DNA of 64,000 bases from Liolophura sinensis. Taxonomy: Eukaryota; Mollusca; Polyplacophora; Chitonida; Chitonidae. Shown here one piece after another: positions 46,456 to 57,824 of this stretch (position 1 is its first letter; every line of letters starts with the position of its first letter). The stretch covers positions 7,238,044 through 7,302,043 of the forward strand of contig NC_088301.1 in assembly GCF_032854445.1 (NCBI RefSeq), given 5' to 3'. The notes beneath the pieces are model-generated. The model was not told the DNA's origin and made no database searches. It worked only from the letters and a program-made list of their open reading frames with translations. A program made the translations under genes and the position numbers.

Positions 46456-48230
46456 CTGCTGATATCAGGAGTAAAAACTGTACAGAGCAACGAAGACAGA
46501 AATATTGACCTAAAAATCGTCTAGGCTCCACACATTGTGTAATCTCACTTTGCACGTATTACAGCAGCCGAAATAAGAACGTTTTAAACGGGAAAGTGGG
46601 TTAATGCAGATGATTTTCAGGACGCCCTCGGGTCATGCACGATGGCTGGGTACATTTCGCTTACATCACTTTCCATCACTCCCGCATAATAAGTGTGCGA
46701 CGTACTGTTGACAATATTTGTTACATTTAACTCATTCATGCCTGACGGTCAGAGCTTTTGAACAGGACGTATCTTATACAATGTCACGCTTCACGTAATT
46801 AGCCTTGCTTTATTGACTATGTAGCGCAACACAACAGACTATGCAACAAATATATATTTCAAACACCACGTGACATCAATTTTTCACATTATATAGCCTC
46901 TACATTTAACCCTATACCCACAAACAGCACCGAAACTATACATATAGATGGCCTATATGGTGATTGATCAAGTAAAGGGAACTCTGGGTCTATCGTTAAA
47001 CTACCAAGCAATATTTGGCGTGGATGACTTACAAGCTAACTCATTAGGATACACAACTGAATCTGTAATACTCCGGTACCGTATAAAGTAGCCAACTAGG
47101 TCACTGTTCAACATCTATTGGCACATACCATAGGCCTATAACTTACACTTAATTACCATAGTGTTGATAAATAAGTTACCGGACAGCGTGGCAGTAGTCG
47201 TAACTCCCCGATAACGACGAACACGAACGTGACAGATGTTGTGTTTTGCTACTATAAGCCTACTTTCACCATATCCCTAGTACTTCAGCCGAATGTTGTT
47301 CCACGCTAATATTTCACGTCTACCTAGAATTATTTAGTTACAACATGGTGGTAGAATAGAAGGAGGCACTACTCGGCATGATCACGGTTGACCGATACGC
47401 CGTCTGCATGCTGGTCTATTGAGTTATGCAACGGCTTTATGCAGTCTTGTCCCCCTTTGATGTACACTGCACGTTACCATGCTAAAATAGAGATGTACCT
47501 ACTGCTTCCGTTGTGATTACATCTTTAACAGACTTGGGCGCCATACTTTTTACAACAACGATGTCGAAAGCTAGGCTCGTGCATTACGTCATCTGATCTG
47601 AGATGGCTACCTTCGCCTTTTGTAAACAACTGCGCGCCGTGTGGAACGTACCGAACTGTTGAGCAGTGGGCTATGACAATAGTTATCGTGAGTTCTTCAC
47701 TGTGTTCTCGACCATGGATGACCCGAGGCATAGGCTGATATACAAGACTTTTGCCATATCCAGTCGATTACACTGCAACGACATCTCTTCTCGCATGTCG
47801 CACGAAAAGCGATGATCTGCTTTGTCTTTCGGTAAGCTGATTAAACTACAGAAACGCTACCATTTGCTTTGGCATACGCGATTACTTCTTCGAACTCTCT
47901 TTTCATGGGTACATCGTACTCGTTAATATTCCTGACTATTGTTTCAGCCACCCCTACCTAGAGTAAGTGTTGGAATCTTAACACTACCCTTTTCATGCCG
48001 ACTTTGGTGGGCGCCGCCATGTTGAATAACTTAATATTCATTAGCTAATACGTGAGTAAATAGTTCATATTTATTTTCAATGTTTTTGATTAATTCAGGT
48101 GCAGATAGTTGCTTAGACCTAGATTTAGACATAAGGAATCTGAAAACACTTATTAAAATCTGATACTTTTCAACTGAGAAAAATACAATTTCGTGTGAAC
48201 GTAGATAACATATCAAGTTATTGATTGCTT
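46456..48230. other. No recognisable gene
   Basis: Unique-looking sequence; no exon supported. Confidence 0.5.
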
Positions 48231-48660
48231 AAGTGAATTGGAAGACGAAAGTATATTGCCAGAGAAAGTCGGTGTTCAAAAATCCAAGAAAGGCCCATTT
48301 GATTAACGTTAGAATAAGTGAGAAAATCAGAATATTGCCTGTCTTTGACAGAGTATTGATATACTTACCGATCAGCTTTAATAAAAAAAAAAAAAATCAC
48401 GCCACCCAAACGAGCAAAATGAAATGTGTATACATAATACATTATTTGGGAGTCGGAAGCGCAAATTCCAGGTTTTTGGAAGTAATCCCTCTACGTGAAC
48501 CTAATTTCCCATAGATTTATATACAATAGCAAATTATTTGCTTTCATTTCCCTATGGACAAATGACACTTCCCTGTATCAATACAAATGAAAAACATGAA
48601 GCATTAAGCCTCAATTTTCTCAGGGAGAATTTTGCCTGTCTTTGATCGAGACTCTCGAGA

Positions 48661-49080
48661 ATGGATATTCACGCAGAAAAGCTATCCGAATACTGTCATG
48701 GTGGTAAAAGGGGAATATTACTAAAAATTACTTGCGGAAAAATCCGAATCGCCAACAAGGGAAAATATCAGCGTGACTTTGAGAAGTTCTCACAACTTGA
48801 CATTTGCAATGATGTTATTGGGTTCCATCCAACTTCCATCTGCGATCGGTGTCCAAAACATATATATACATGTATTTTAATTTCAACCCCAAAGTATAAA
48901 CTAAAGTACACAAACTTACAGGCGTTATCGGCAAACGTCCGCGACCTTGACGTAAGTCTTTATCAAAACACGTGTCCCGGCTGTTTGCCTGCGACAACCT
49001 CGCGCGAGTGCATATATCGCCTAGGCCTGGCCAAGTCAGACAGCTCTAATCTCCCCCGTGCAGTAGGTAACGTACATTGA
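48661..49080 (+). CDS. Unidentified 139-codon frame with possible zinc-binding motif
   Basis: An ATG-to-TGA frame, the longest non-repetitive uninterrupted one in this area. Residues ~28-64 read KITCGKIRIANKGKYQRDFE then LDICNDVIGFHPTSICDRC. The spacing C...DI...HPxxICxxC resembles small treble-clef domains found in RAG1-like proteins and domesticated transposases; this is a resemblance only. After CDRC the sequence becomes tRNA-synthetase-unlike, AT-rich and less protein-like, and the real exon may end there. No neighbouring exon was found. Confidence 0.3.
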   Translation: MDIHAEKLSEYCHGGKRGILLKITCGKIRIANKGKYQRDFEKFSQLDICNDVIGFHPTSICDRCPKHIYTCILISTPKYKLKYTNLQALSANVRDLDVSLYQNTCPGCLPATTSRECIYRLGLAKSDSSNLPRAVGNVH

Positions 49081-49105
49081 GCACTAAGAAGCCTCATAAT
49101 TGTGC

Positions 49106-49142
49106 CACCCCCCCCCCCCCCCCACCACAACCCCCCCACCAC
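49106..49142. repeat. Poly-C / CCA tract
   Basis: A run of about 20 C followed by CCA repeats; a likely site of sequencing length error. Confidence 0.9.
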
Positions 49143-49289
49143 CACCACTCTTTGTACTCCTCCCCCTTCTACCTCCATGGTTACAACATGAAACCGTGGT
49201 TTTATCAAAATCAAACTGATCGTGGATCCATATAAGTATGAAGCTATTCCTACCTGAGGGCGAGAGTAAGACGAGTCTGGTAGAGTCAC

Positions 49290-50975
49290 TTTAGTCCCGA
49301 TCGTACCCCCTGCACGGCTTCTAGGTCGTCAGCTGGCAGTCAAACACTATCACGCCATGCTCGCCATGAGAAAAAAAACCCCACATTACCAACGTGTTCC
49401 GTACACACCCCGGACAAACCCCCATATCTGACCAATCAGAGGCTACGTGACAAACCGCTGCCCTATTGACTGACAGCTAGCAACAAGGGCAAAGTGACAC
49501 TGGCATGACGTCATAGTCCTCATAAATTATTTTTTTCTGTTAGCCTTTACAGCGTCCTTGACTGGTTTGTTAGCGACGTCATATTATGTATTCTGAATTT
49601 TCATAAAAGTGAGATATCTTAAGTAGAGTTTTAAAGGGAAAATAATAACAGGCATGTTGGACTGTATAGATCTGTCTGTTATCTGGGATTGTTGTGTTAG
49701 ACCCAGATACACCATGTCACATTATGATAAATTTATAAATACAGTCTTAATTTATGAAAAGTTTACCTATATAATCGTACTTTTCGATGGACCCCGACGA
49801 TCGTCATCGATATGTGTTTGGGGCAAAGTTTTGCGGTGTGTAACTTCATTATGATGTCCAAACGATCCAAATTAAGATGGATTTAGATTTTTTTTGTTAT
49901 TATTTGAAGAAGTCCGTTTTCGGCTATGTCCATGGTATTGGTTTTTGTATGACATGTTTAATTCGCGGCTGTAGACGCGCGATTCCAGGCTTTTCTGCGT
50001 GTAGATGAAATGAGACATAACAGGAACTTATGCAAATCATAATTTTACTTCATCATTTGACAACCAGTGAAACACATTTACTCTTGAAATGAGATAGGCT
50101 GTCTGTGGTCATACCATGTACATTTGTTTATCGGTTCATCTACTCTACACTGTAGGACTACGTAGGCCTAACGACTTTCATGCGCCGGTAGATTTTATTA
50201 ATGAAGTAGGCCCTAATGGCATCAAATCAAATCTTTCAATGTAAAAAAATTGCTGGAAAGGATCTCTACCCTTGCAACTAAATGGGGAAACGTCCGTCTG
50301 TCTCTCAGATCGATTGCCAAACTGTTCATAGTGACAGATCGTCTGCAAAACGACGCATGGGTTTCCCCGCTATGCGGTTGAAGTTGTTATTCAACGTGCA
50401 ACGTAGCAGATAGTATAGGTCAGGCTGAAATATTCGTCGCTAACCATTAGCCAACTGTAGGCGGTTAAATGCATAGGATAATATCTTTTCCCGTCTAATA
50501 GTGGTATTTGAAACAAGGTTTGTCTTACGAATTGTATCGTGAATATATTTACTTTCTCAGCGTAATTGTACGATATGCTGTTAGCTGCTGTAAATAGCGT
50601 TGAGCTTTCATTGGAAAAGTACTGTATACAATCTGTATAGATTTACAGTAATATTTTTAAACTTATCTGACATATAACTTGGCGGTATGTGATGAAATAT
50701 TATGAGAATTTCCTTGTGTGGTTCAAATTATCACCCCCCTCCCCCCCTCTATAACCTCACTTTGTTTGGCACTTTAAAAAAGAAAAGTATGCAGTTATAG
50801 GAATCGAACTCATTATCCTATTCGACACAACAGTTTCAAGCCATGTGTTCTTCAGTAATTGTGCTTCATATTCAAGCAAGTTGGATGATTTCATATCTAG
50901 CTGCAATGGGCTCTTTATTAATATTGATCAGTGTAACACTATATAGGTACATTAATCATCAAGCTTTTTATGTCA
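49290..50975. other. No recognisable gene
   Basis: No supported exon; probable 5' flank of NME6. Confidence 0.5.
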
Positions 50976-50977
50976 AG

Positions 50978-51120
50978 GTCTGCAGCAACCTGCGGATGGT
51001 TGTGGGTTTCCCCCAGGCTCTGCCCAGTTTCCACCCACCGTACTGCTGTCCGCCGTCATATAAGTGAAATATTCTTGAGTACGGTGTAAAACACCAGTCA
51101 AATAAATAAATAAATAAATG
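50978..51120 (+). mobile_element. SINE family A 3' half
   Basis: 'ggtctgcagcaacctgcgga' to 'cggtgtaaaacaccagtcaa' and (AAAT)n, about 300 bp upstream of the NME6 start. Confidence 0.9.
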
Positions 51121-51423
51121 AATTTTATGCCTATATCTCTACATTAATATGAATTAATCAGTTGACTTGTATGTCAGTTTGCAACAAAGATGATGATTTT
51201 AAAATTTCCCACAATTTAATCCCATAAATTTGAACCTCAATTTTACAAACGTATATGTGCAATGATTATACAAATTCATGTAGGCCTATGAAATATGACT
51301 ATTATGTACAGCTGGCACCTTGGATGCATGAGGCCATAGTATATAATGTGTGTCACATATTGCATTTTGATGAATTTTTCAGAATATTTCCAACATTCCA
51401 GACTGACATTGTGTGGGTGAAGA

Positions 51424-54400
51424 ATGTCTTTGAAGAGATTACAGTTGACACTAGCTATTTTTAAGCCTGACATTACAGCCCAACCTCATATTATTAAGGT
51501 AATCTACATATTCGTTATATTTTCTCGTCTATGTTTGTAATGCAGAAATTTAGTCTGAACAGAGTGAGATGTACTTCATCCAAACTATTTTAAAAGCACT
51601 GGTTGTAAAGATATTGTATGGGCTAATATGATAATGTATATTTTCATAAAATTCAAATGTGGCCAAGGCGGTTAGCGTGCCAAAGTGGCACAATGACCTA
51701 GTAGCCTCTAACCAATGTGGTCACTGTGAGTTCAAGGTCACCTCCTGCTTGTGCCCTCTCCGGTTGTACCTGGAAGGCCTGGCAGCATCTTTTGGTTTCC
51801 CCAAGGCTCTGTTTGGTTTCCTCCCACCATAATGCTGGCCATCATCGTATAAGTGAAACGTTCAGTGTAAATATATACAGCGTAAAACAGCGATCAAATA
51901 AATAAATAAATAAGATTCACCTGTCAAATACTGAATGCTAGAAAAGTGTCATGAAAAGAGCTAATTGATGTTATATAAAGATAATAAGATAGGATGTCCA
52001 AAATAACTTATCCTTGGAATAATCTCCAGATGTACATGTGCCTGTATGGTGGCCTAGTTTTCAATGTTATTCATGTATTTACATATGTACATGCATATGT
52101 TTTCTGTTTTCTTCCTCATTTAGTGAATGTCTACTCTTGTTTTCCTTTCTATGGGACAGGTATAGTACAAGGTCAAGGACATTTGCCTGTGTTTTACTGT
52201 CAATTTTTGCTGCACTTGTTACCATTTCTTTTTCCATTTTAATCCTGCAGGAAGTGAGGTCCATGCTTCTGCAACACAAGTTTTACTTCATTCGGTCAAA
52301 GGAGCTGAGGTTGTCAAGGCAGCGGGCAGAGGAATTTTATCAAGAGCATAAAGGTATATAGTAACTATTTATAAGTTATTGACATGAAATATCAGTATTT
52401 CCTGATAGATAAAAAGATAGGGGCTTCCGTGGCTCAGTTGGTTAGCACGCAAACGCAGCGTAATGACCCAGATGCCCCCACCAGTGTGGTCGGTGTGAGT
52501 TCAAGTCCAGCTGATGCTGGCTTCCTCTCTGGCCGTACTAGGGAAGGTTAGCTTGCAACCTGCGGATGGTCGTAGGTTTCACCTGGGATCTATCTGGTTT
52601 CCTCCCAACATAATGGCGGTCGCCGTCGTATCAGTGAAATATTCATGAGCACGGCATAAAACACCAATGAAATAAACAAATCCTTCAAAGATGAATCTCA
52701 AAATGATATTTCTCAAAGTGTAAAATTACATTTGTTGCTACACTTAATTTTTTAAGTTCAGGTACTTTAATAAGTGCATGTACGTTGTTAGTACATGGAC
52801 TTTAAAGGCATTGTCTGTGTTTCATCTTGTTGCTGAAAGATAAAAGGTTGGTGTGATAACTATGTCGGAGTCTCTGGTGTTCTCTTTCAGATACTTAGGA
52901 AAATGTGGGGTTGTTAAACTTAAGAATATTTTACAATAAGAATATAAGCGGCTAGCATTATGGTGGAAGGAAGGTGAGCATAACCTGGGGGAAACCCATG
53001 TCCATCCGCAGGTTGCTGGCAGAGCTTCCCACATGTGGCCGAAGAGGAAGCCAGGATGAGCTGGACTTGAACTCACAGCGACCACATTCGTGCGTCAGTA
53101 TTCGTAATTCATATATGTAAAAGGTGTGGTGGTTACCTCCAGGTTCTGTGGGTTAGATCTGTGAAAAAAAGGTTGTGGTGGTTACCTCCAGGTTCTGTGG
53201 GTTAGATCTGTGAAAAAAGGTGTGGTGGTTACCTCCAGGTTCTGTGGGTTAGATCTGTGAAAAAAAGGTGTGGTGGTTACCTCCAGGTTCTGTGGGTTAG
53301 ATCTGTGAAAAAAAGGTGTGGTGGTTACCTCCAGGTTCTGTGGGTTAGATCTGTGAAAAAAAGGTGTGGTGGTTACCTCCAGGTTCTGTGTGTTGAATGC
53401 ATAAAAAGGTGTGGTTACCTTCAGGTTCTGTGTGTCAGATGCATAAAAAAGTGTGGTGGTTACCTTCAGGTTCTGTGTGTCAGATAGGTAAAAAGGTGTG
53501 GTGGTTACCTCCAGGTTCTGTGGGTTAGATCTGTGAAAAAAAGGTGTGGTGGTTACCTCCAGGTTCTGTGGGTTAGATCTGTGAAAAAAAGGTGTGTGAT
53601 TACCTCCAGGTTCTGTGTGTTAGATGCATAAAAAGGTGTGGTGGTTACCTCCAAGTTCTCTTTGTCAGATACGTTAAAAGGTGTGGTGGTTACCTCCAAG
53701 TTCTCTTTGTCAGATACGTTAAAAGGTGTGGGTGGTTACCTCCAAGTTCCGTGTTCCAGATAGGTAAAAAAGGTGTGGTGGTTACCTCCAGGTTCTGTGT
53801 GTCAGATGCATAAAAAGGTGTGGTGGTTACCTCCAAGTTCTCTTTGTCAGATACGTTAAAAGGTGTGGTGGTTACCTCCAAGTTCCGTGTTCCAGATAGG
53901 TAAAAAGGTGTGGTGGTTACCTCCAGGTTCTGTGTGTCAGATAGGTAAAAAGGTGTTGTGGTTACCTCCAGGTTCTGTGTGTCAGATGCATAAAAAGGTG
54001 TGGTGGTTACCTCCAGGTTCTGTGTGTCAGATACGTAAAAAGGTGTGGTGGTTACCTCAAGGTTCTGTGTTTCAGATGCATAAAAAGGTGTGGTGGTTAG
54101 CCCAAGATTCTGTGTGTCAGATACGTAGAAAGGTGTGTTGGTTACCTCCAGGTTCTGTGTGTCAGATGCATAAAAAGATGTGGTGGTTATACTGAGGTGT
54201 GGTGGTTAGCTTCAAGTGTTGTGGCTATCCTCAAGGATGGTGGTGGTTATTCCAGGTGTGGTGGTTAGCCCAGGTGTGCTAGTTATCCCAGGTTTGGTGG
54301 TTTAGCCCAGGTGTGGTGGTTATCCCCAGGTATGGTGGTTATCCTCAAGGATGGTGGTGGTTAGCCCAGGTGTGGTGGTTAACCTCAAGGATGGTGGTCG

Positions 54401-57400
54401 TTATCCCCAGGAGTGGTGGTTATCCCCAGGTAAGGTGGTTATCCCAGGTGTGATGGTTATCCTCAGGAGAGGTGGTTATCTCTAGGTGTGGTGGTTATCC
54501 CTAGATGAAGTGATTACCCTCAGATGTGGTGTGTATCCCCAGGTGAAGTGGTTATTCTTAGGTGTGGTGGTTATCCTCAAGGGTGGTGGACGTTATCCCC
54601 AGATGAGGTGGTTATCCCAGGTGTGGTGTTATCCTCAGGAGAGGTGGTTGTCTCCAGGTGTGGTGGTTATCCCTAGATGAAGTGGTTATTCTTAGGTGTA
54701 GTGGTTATCCCCAGGTGAGGTTTTTATCTTCAGGTGTGGTGGTTATCCCAAGGTGTGATGGTTATCCCAGGTGTAGTAGTTTCGATCCTCATTGAAAATT
54801 AGATACAATGTTTGTGACAATTGACAGGCTTAATAGTATTGCAATTTGTACGTGTCGCATTTTATTTGGATATTACAGGTAAATTCTTCCTCAACAGACT
54901 GGTATCTTTCATGTCCAGGTAGGAGTCCAGTTCTTTGCAATATTTGTAAAAATCTGTGGATACATTCAATTATGTAACATTGATTATAGTACAAAGTTGA
55001 AATGGAGTTTTTAATATGCAGTGAGAAATTTGAAAACAGAACTTACGCGAGCTGTTCTTTCTTGTCATAAATACAGCAAAATATTTGCTTTCCACATGAG
55101 TGGTTTGAAGGGGAAGTGTACATATAGTAGGCAAAGTGAAATTGCATATGAAAATAGCTTCTTGCAGTCATGAATACTCTTCACCGGGTAGGGGTAGGGG
55201 GTGGGGGTGGGGTTAGTTGTCACTTCATTGGCATCATATATTATTCCTATACTCCTTATAATGCACACATAAAAAATTTCCATTTTGTTTTTATCTTTTA
55301 ATTGATGCCACATTGTATCTCCTTCTTTGTGCTTTCTTTCCCTTAATTTAAATTTAACAGTTAAGTGGAGAGAACTTGCAATTCAAGTCTATAATTAAGC
55401 CTATTTCATGATGTGATCTGATAGATCAGGGTTTTGCTTTGTTTGATTTTTGTGTTTTTGTTTCTGAATGGCCAGCGGCCCCCTGAGTGCTCACATTCTG
55501 GCTCGAGACAATGCAGTCCAGGAGTGGAGAAGACTGATGGGACCAACCAAAGTGTTGAGGTGAAGAGCTGGAGAATTCCTCACTCCATCATTTAATTTGT
55601 TGTTGACTGTCAAAGTCTTACACTGTCTTCATGCTGTCAGAAATGAAGTCATTTTTTTTTTTGTAAGAGGAGAAGATGAAGAAAAAACTTGTACATGTGT
55701 GCAGGTCTGTTGGCATTTTCTAGCTGTTGTGATGATGTGAGAAAGTCTGTCAATGTCAGGCTAGACTTTTTTCCTTAACAATTGGTTGAATGTGAAGTAC
55801 CTGGATATGCCCTTTCCCAGACCTGCAACAAGGCCATCCCGTTTACAGGCAGGCAGCTTGAGTTCCAACTTAGCTTGCAGTTTTCAACTTTTTACAAATA
55901 TTAAGCTCCATTCACATCGGTTCCCCTGCCCTGAATGCTGCCTATGGGCCTGTATGCTAATGTGTGTGGATCATGTCTGGTGTCTTTTGTGTGAAATTCT
56001 AGTGAGGGAGCACTAGATATTTGTTGGATAGACCAGCATTGAAGCCAACGACCAACAAGGTGACATCAATGTCACGTGCATGAGATATGGCTGAAAGTGA
56101 GGTTAAGATGGTAAATGAAGATGGTCACCTCATACACTAACAGGTATGCAGCCTCTTGGTGTAGGAAAAAGTTGGTTCTAGAGTTTTTCAAGATTTATTT
56201 ATTCATTCATTTATTTGTTTAAGGTTTAATGCCATATTCAGATGTTTAATTTAACTTTATACGGTGGCAGTTCAGATTTATGAGCGAGGGAACTGAACCT
56301 TGGGTCGATTCCATGCAGCCATGTCTGACTTAAGTCAAAATTTAAAACTTCTTCACAATGCTTTGTTGAAATTTGATTGCAAGTATCTGAGAAGAACATT
56401 CCTGGGGTGAACAAAGTTTTAATTTCTACAGAACAAAACTAAGCTTTAAATTTGTATTTCAAATTTTGACTTAAGTCAGAAATAGCTTTGTCGAATTGGC
56501 CCCTGACCTCATTTGTCAAAGCAGATCAGCTGCAAATGAAACTAGAACCAAGTGAACTAGTGAGAACCTTAGAACCAGGTGAACTAGTGAGAACCTTAGA
56601 ACCAAGTGAAGTAGTGAGAACCTTACCTTTATAGTGAACAGTTTCTGTACATGTTCATATAGTCTTTCAACCTAAAGATGCTGTAACCTCTGATATTTGC
56701 AGAACGATTCATGAGGATGCGGACAGTATTCGCGGAATGTACGGATTGACAGATACCAGGAACTGCACACATGGATCAGGTAAACCTGCACTGTAAGAAT
56801 GGTTTTGGCCTGAGATTTACTAGGTGTATCCCATAAGTCCTTGCCTGCTTCATTATGGTTCTTACAGACTGGTCATGACACTTGACAGATCCATGTAGGA
56901 GGTAATGAAACATGGGTGTGTGTGTCGGTGGTGGGGTGGTTGGGGGGTGGTGGTTGGGTGGTTGGGTGGTGGTGGTTGGGTGGAGGTGGTTGGGGTGAGT
57001 GTGTAATCACCATCTCCTATCATCTCACCACCAACTCAGCCACACTCAAAGTAACAGACATGCCAAATGTAAGATCATTTACTGCCTACCTCTGTGAAGT
57101 AATAATATTTAGTTTGAACTTAAACTCAAAAATATTTCACTTATACAATGGGGGCTGGCATTATGGAGAAAACACACAACCATCTGCAGGTTGCTGGAGG
57201 ACTTTCCAACATATGACCGGAAAGGAAGCCAAGCTGAGCTGAACATTAACTCACAGCAATTGCATTTGTGAGAGTAAACAGTTAATAAATATTATCATTT
57301 ATTAATTAATAGTGATAGACAACAAAATTACTGAAATGTGGAAAGATTCTGAATGAAAACTGTATCCCCACTGAAAGGATCTTCTCTTATTTTTTTTTTC

Positions 57401-57824
57401 AGTGAATAAAGTTTGTGATGTTTTTCAAATAGCCCATATACTTTGCTTAAATCTTTCCATTGATCCTGCTTTATAGGTTTGCTTTCTTTGACTTTAAAGT
57501 TAAAATAAACTGAACGCTGGAGTAAACATAACTACTTTCTATGGGTTTCCCCCACCCATGAAACTGACCGCCGACATATACAGTGTCTATTTCTTGATTA
57601 TGGTGTTGAACACAATCAGATAAGTAAATAAAATTTTTTACAAAAACTGGTAGTTAACTGAGCTTTATATTGTTACAGACTCACCAGAATCTGCTGCCAA
57701 AGAAATTGCGTTCTTCTTCCCTGAGTTCAGCATTGACCATTGGTACAGAGAAGATGAATCCTGCTATAGGGAAGGAAAGGTCTTTTATGATAATGACACT
57801 GGTATGCATATGTTACAGAGATGA
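51424..57824 (+). CDS. NME6: Nucleoside diphosphate kinase 6 (6 exons)
   Basis: NDP kinases transfer the gamma phosphate from NTPs to NDPs through a phosphohistidine; NME6 is the group II member linked with mitochondria in vertebrates. Exons: 51424-51498, 52251-52353, 54879-54918, 55476-55559, 56703-56779, 57679-57824. All introns are GT-AG and the phases join to 525 nt, 174 residues; human NME6 is about 186. The ATG at 51424 is preceded in frame by TGA at 51418. Landmarks: LQLTLAIFKPD (Lys14), FYFIRSKELRLS, LARDNAVQEWRRLMGPTKVL, DSIRGMYGLTDTRN, then the active-site loop THGSDSPESA with His124, and EIAFFFPEF. The C-terminus HWYREDESCYREGK is the extra NME6-type tail. Everything needed for catalysis is present. 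The second and fourth introns carry SINEs, arrays and a MITE; the stop codon region has been amplified downstream. Confidence 0.95.
51662..51918 (+). mobile_element. SINE family A, nearly full length
   Basis: Lacks the first ~20 nt of the head; ends in AAATAAAT repeats. Located in NME6 intron 1. It is diverged, so older than the copy at 42632. Confidence 0.88.
52421..52680 (+). mobile_element. Full-length SINE family A
   Basis: 'ggggcttccgtggctcagtt' to 'cggcataaaacaccaatgaa'; in NME6 intron 2, same strand as the gene. Confidence 0.92.
52946..53100 (-). mobile_element. SINE family A body fragment
   Basis: Complement of the body ('gcggctagcattatggtgg' to 'gaactcacagcgaccacat'), in NME6 intron 2, opposite in orientation to the SINE before it. 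Confidence 0.85.
53118..54185. repeat. ~44-bp minisatellite, ~24 copies
   Basis: Unit 'aaaaaggtgtggtggttacc' + 'tccaggttctgtgtgtcaga' + 'tgcat'. First copies carry 'gggttagatctgtg', later ones 'tgtgtcagatgcat', 'ctctttgtcagatacgt' or 'ccgtgttccagatagg', so at least four subfamilies are arranged in blocks. Frames on both strands are repeat-driven. NME6 intron 2. Confidence 0.95.
54186..54785. repeat. Degenerate ~15-20 bp repeat, GGTGTGGTGGTTATCC
   Basis: Forty or so variants of 'aggtgtggtggttatcccc'; it shares 'ggtgtggtggtta' with the preceding 44-bp unit, from which it probably arose. Confidence 0.9.
56302..56503. mobile_element. Foldback MITE family 1, complete copy
   Basis: Ends 'gggtcgattccatgcagcc' and 'agctttgtcgaattggccc'; inner arms 'tgacttaagtcaaaattt' and 'aaattttgacttaagtca'. 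NME6 intron 4. Confidence 0.8.
57120..57275 (-). mobile_element. SINE family A body fragment
   Basis: Complement of the body, with an internal deletion after 'ggctggcattatgg'. NME6 intron 5. Confidence 0.8.
57540..57640 (+). mobile_element. SINE family A tail, highly diverged
   Basis: 'tgggtttcccccacccat', 'gaccgccgacatatac' and 'gtgttgaacacaatcagat' keep the order of the SINE 3' end. Confidence 0.6.

Noticed and set aside
52038-52250. Hydrophobic frame in front of NME6 exon 2
   Set aside because: It is intronic; NME6 exon 1 joins in phase at 52251 and the acceptor TTTTAATCCTGCAG is clear.
53000-54200. CRISPR-like regular repeat
   Set aside because: Units are contiguous without unique spacers; it is a minisatellite in a eukaryotic intron.
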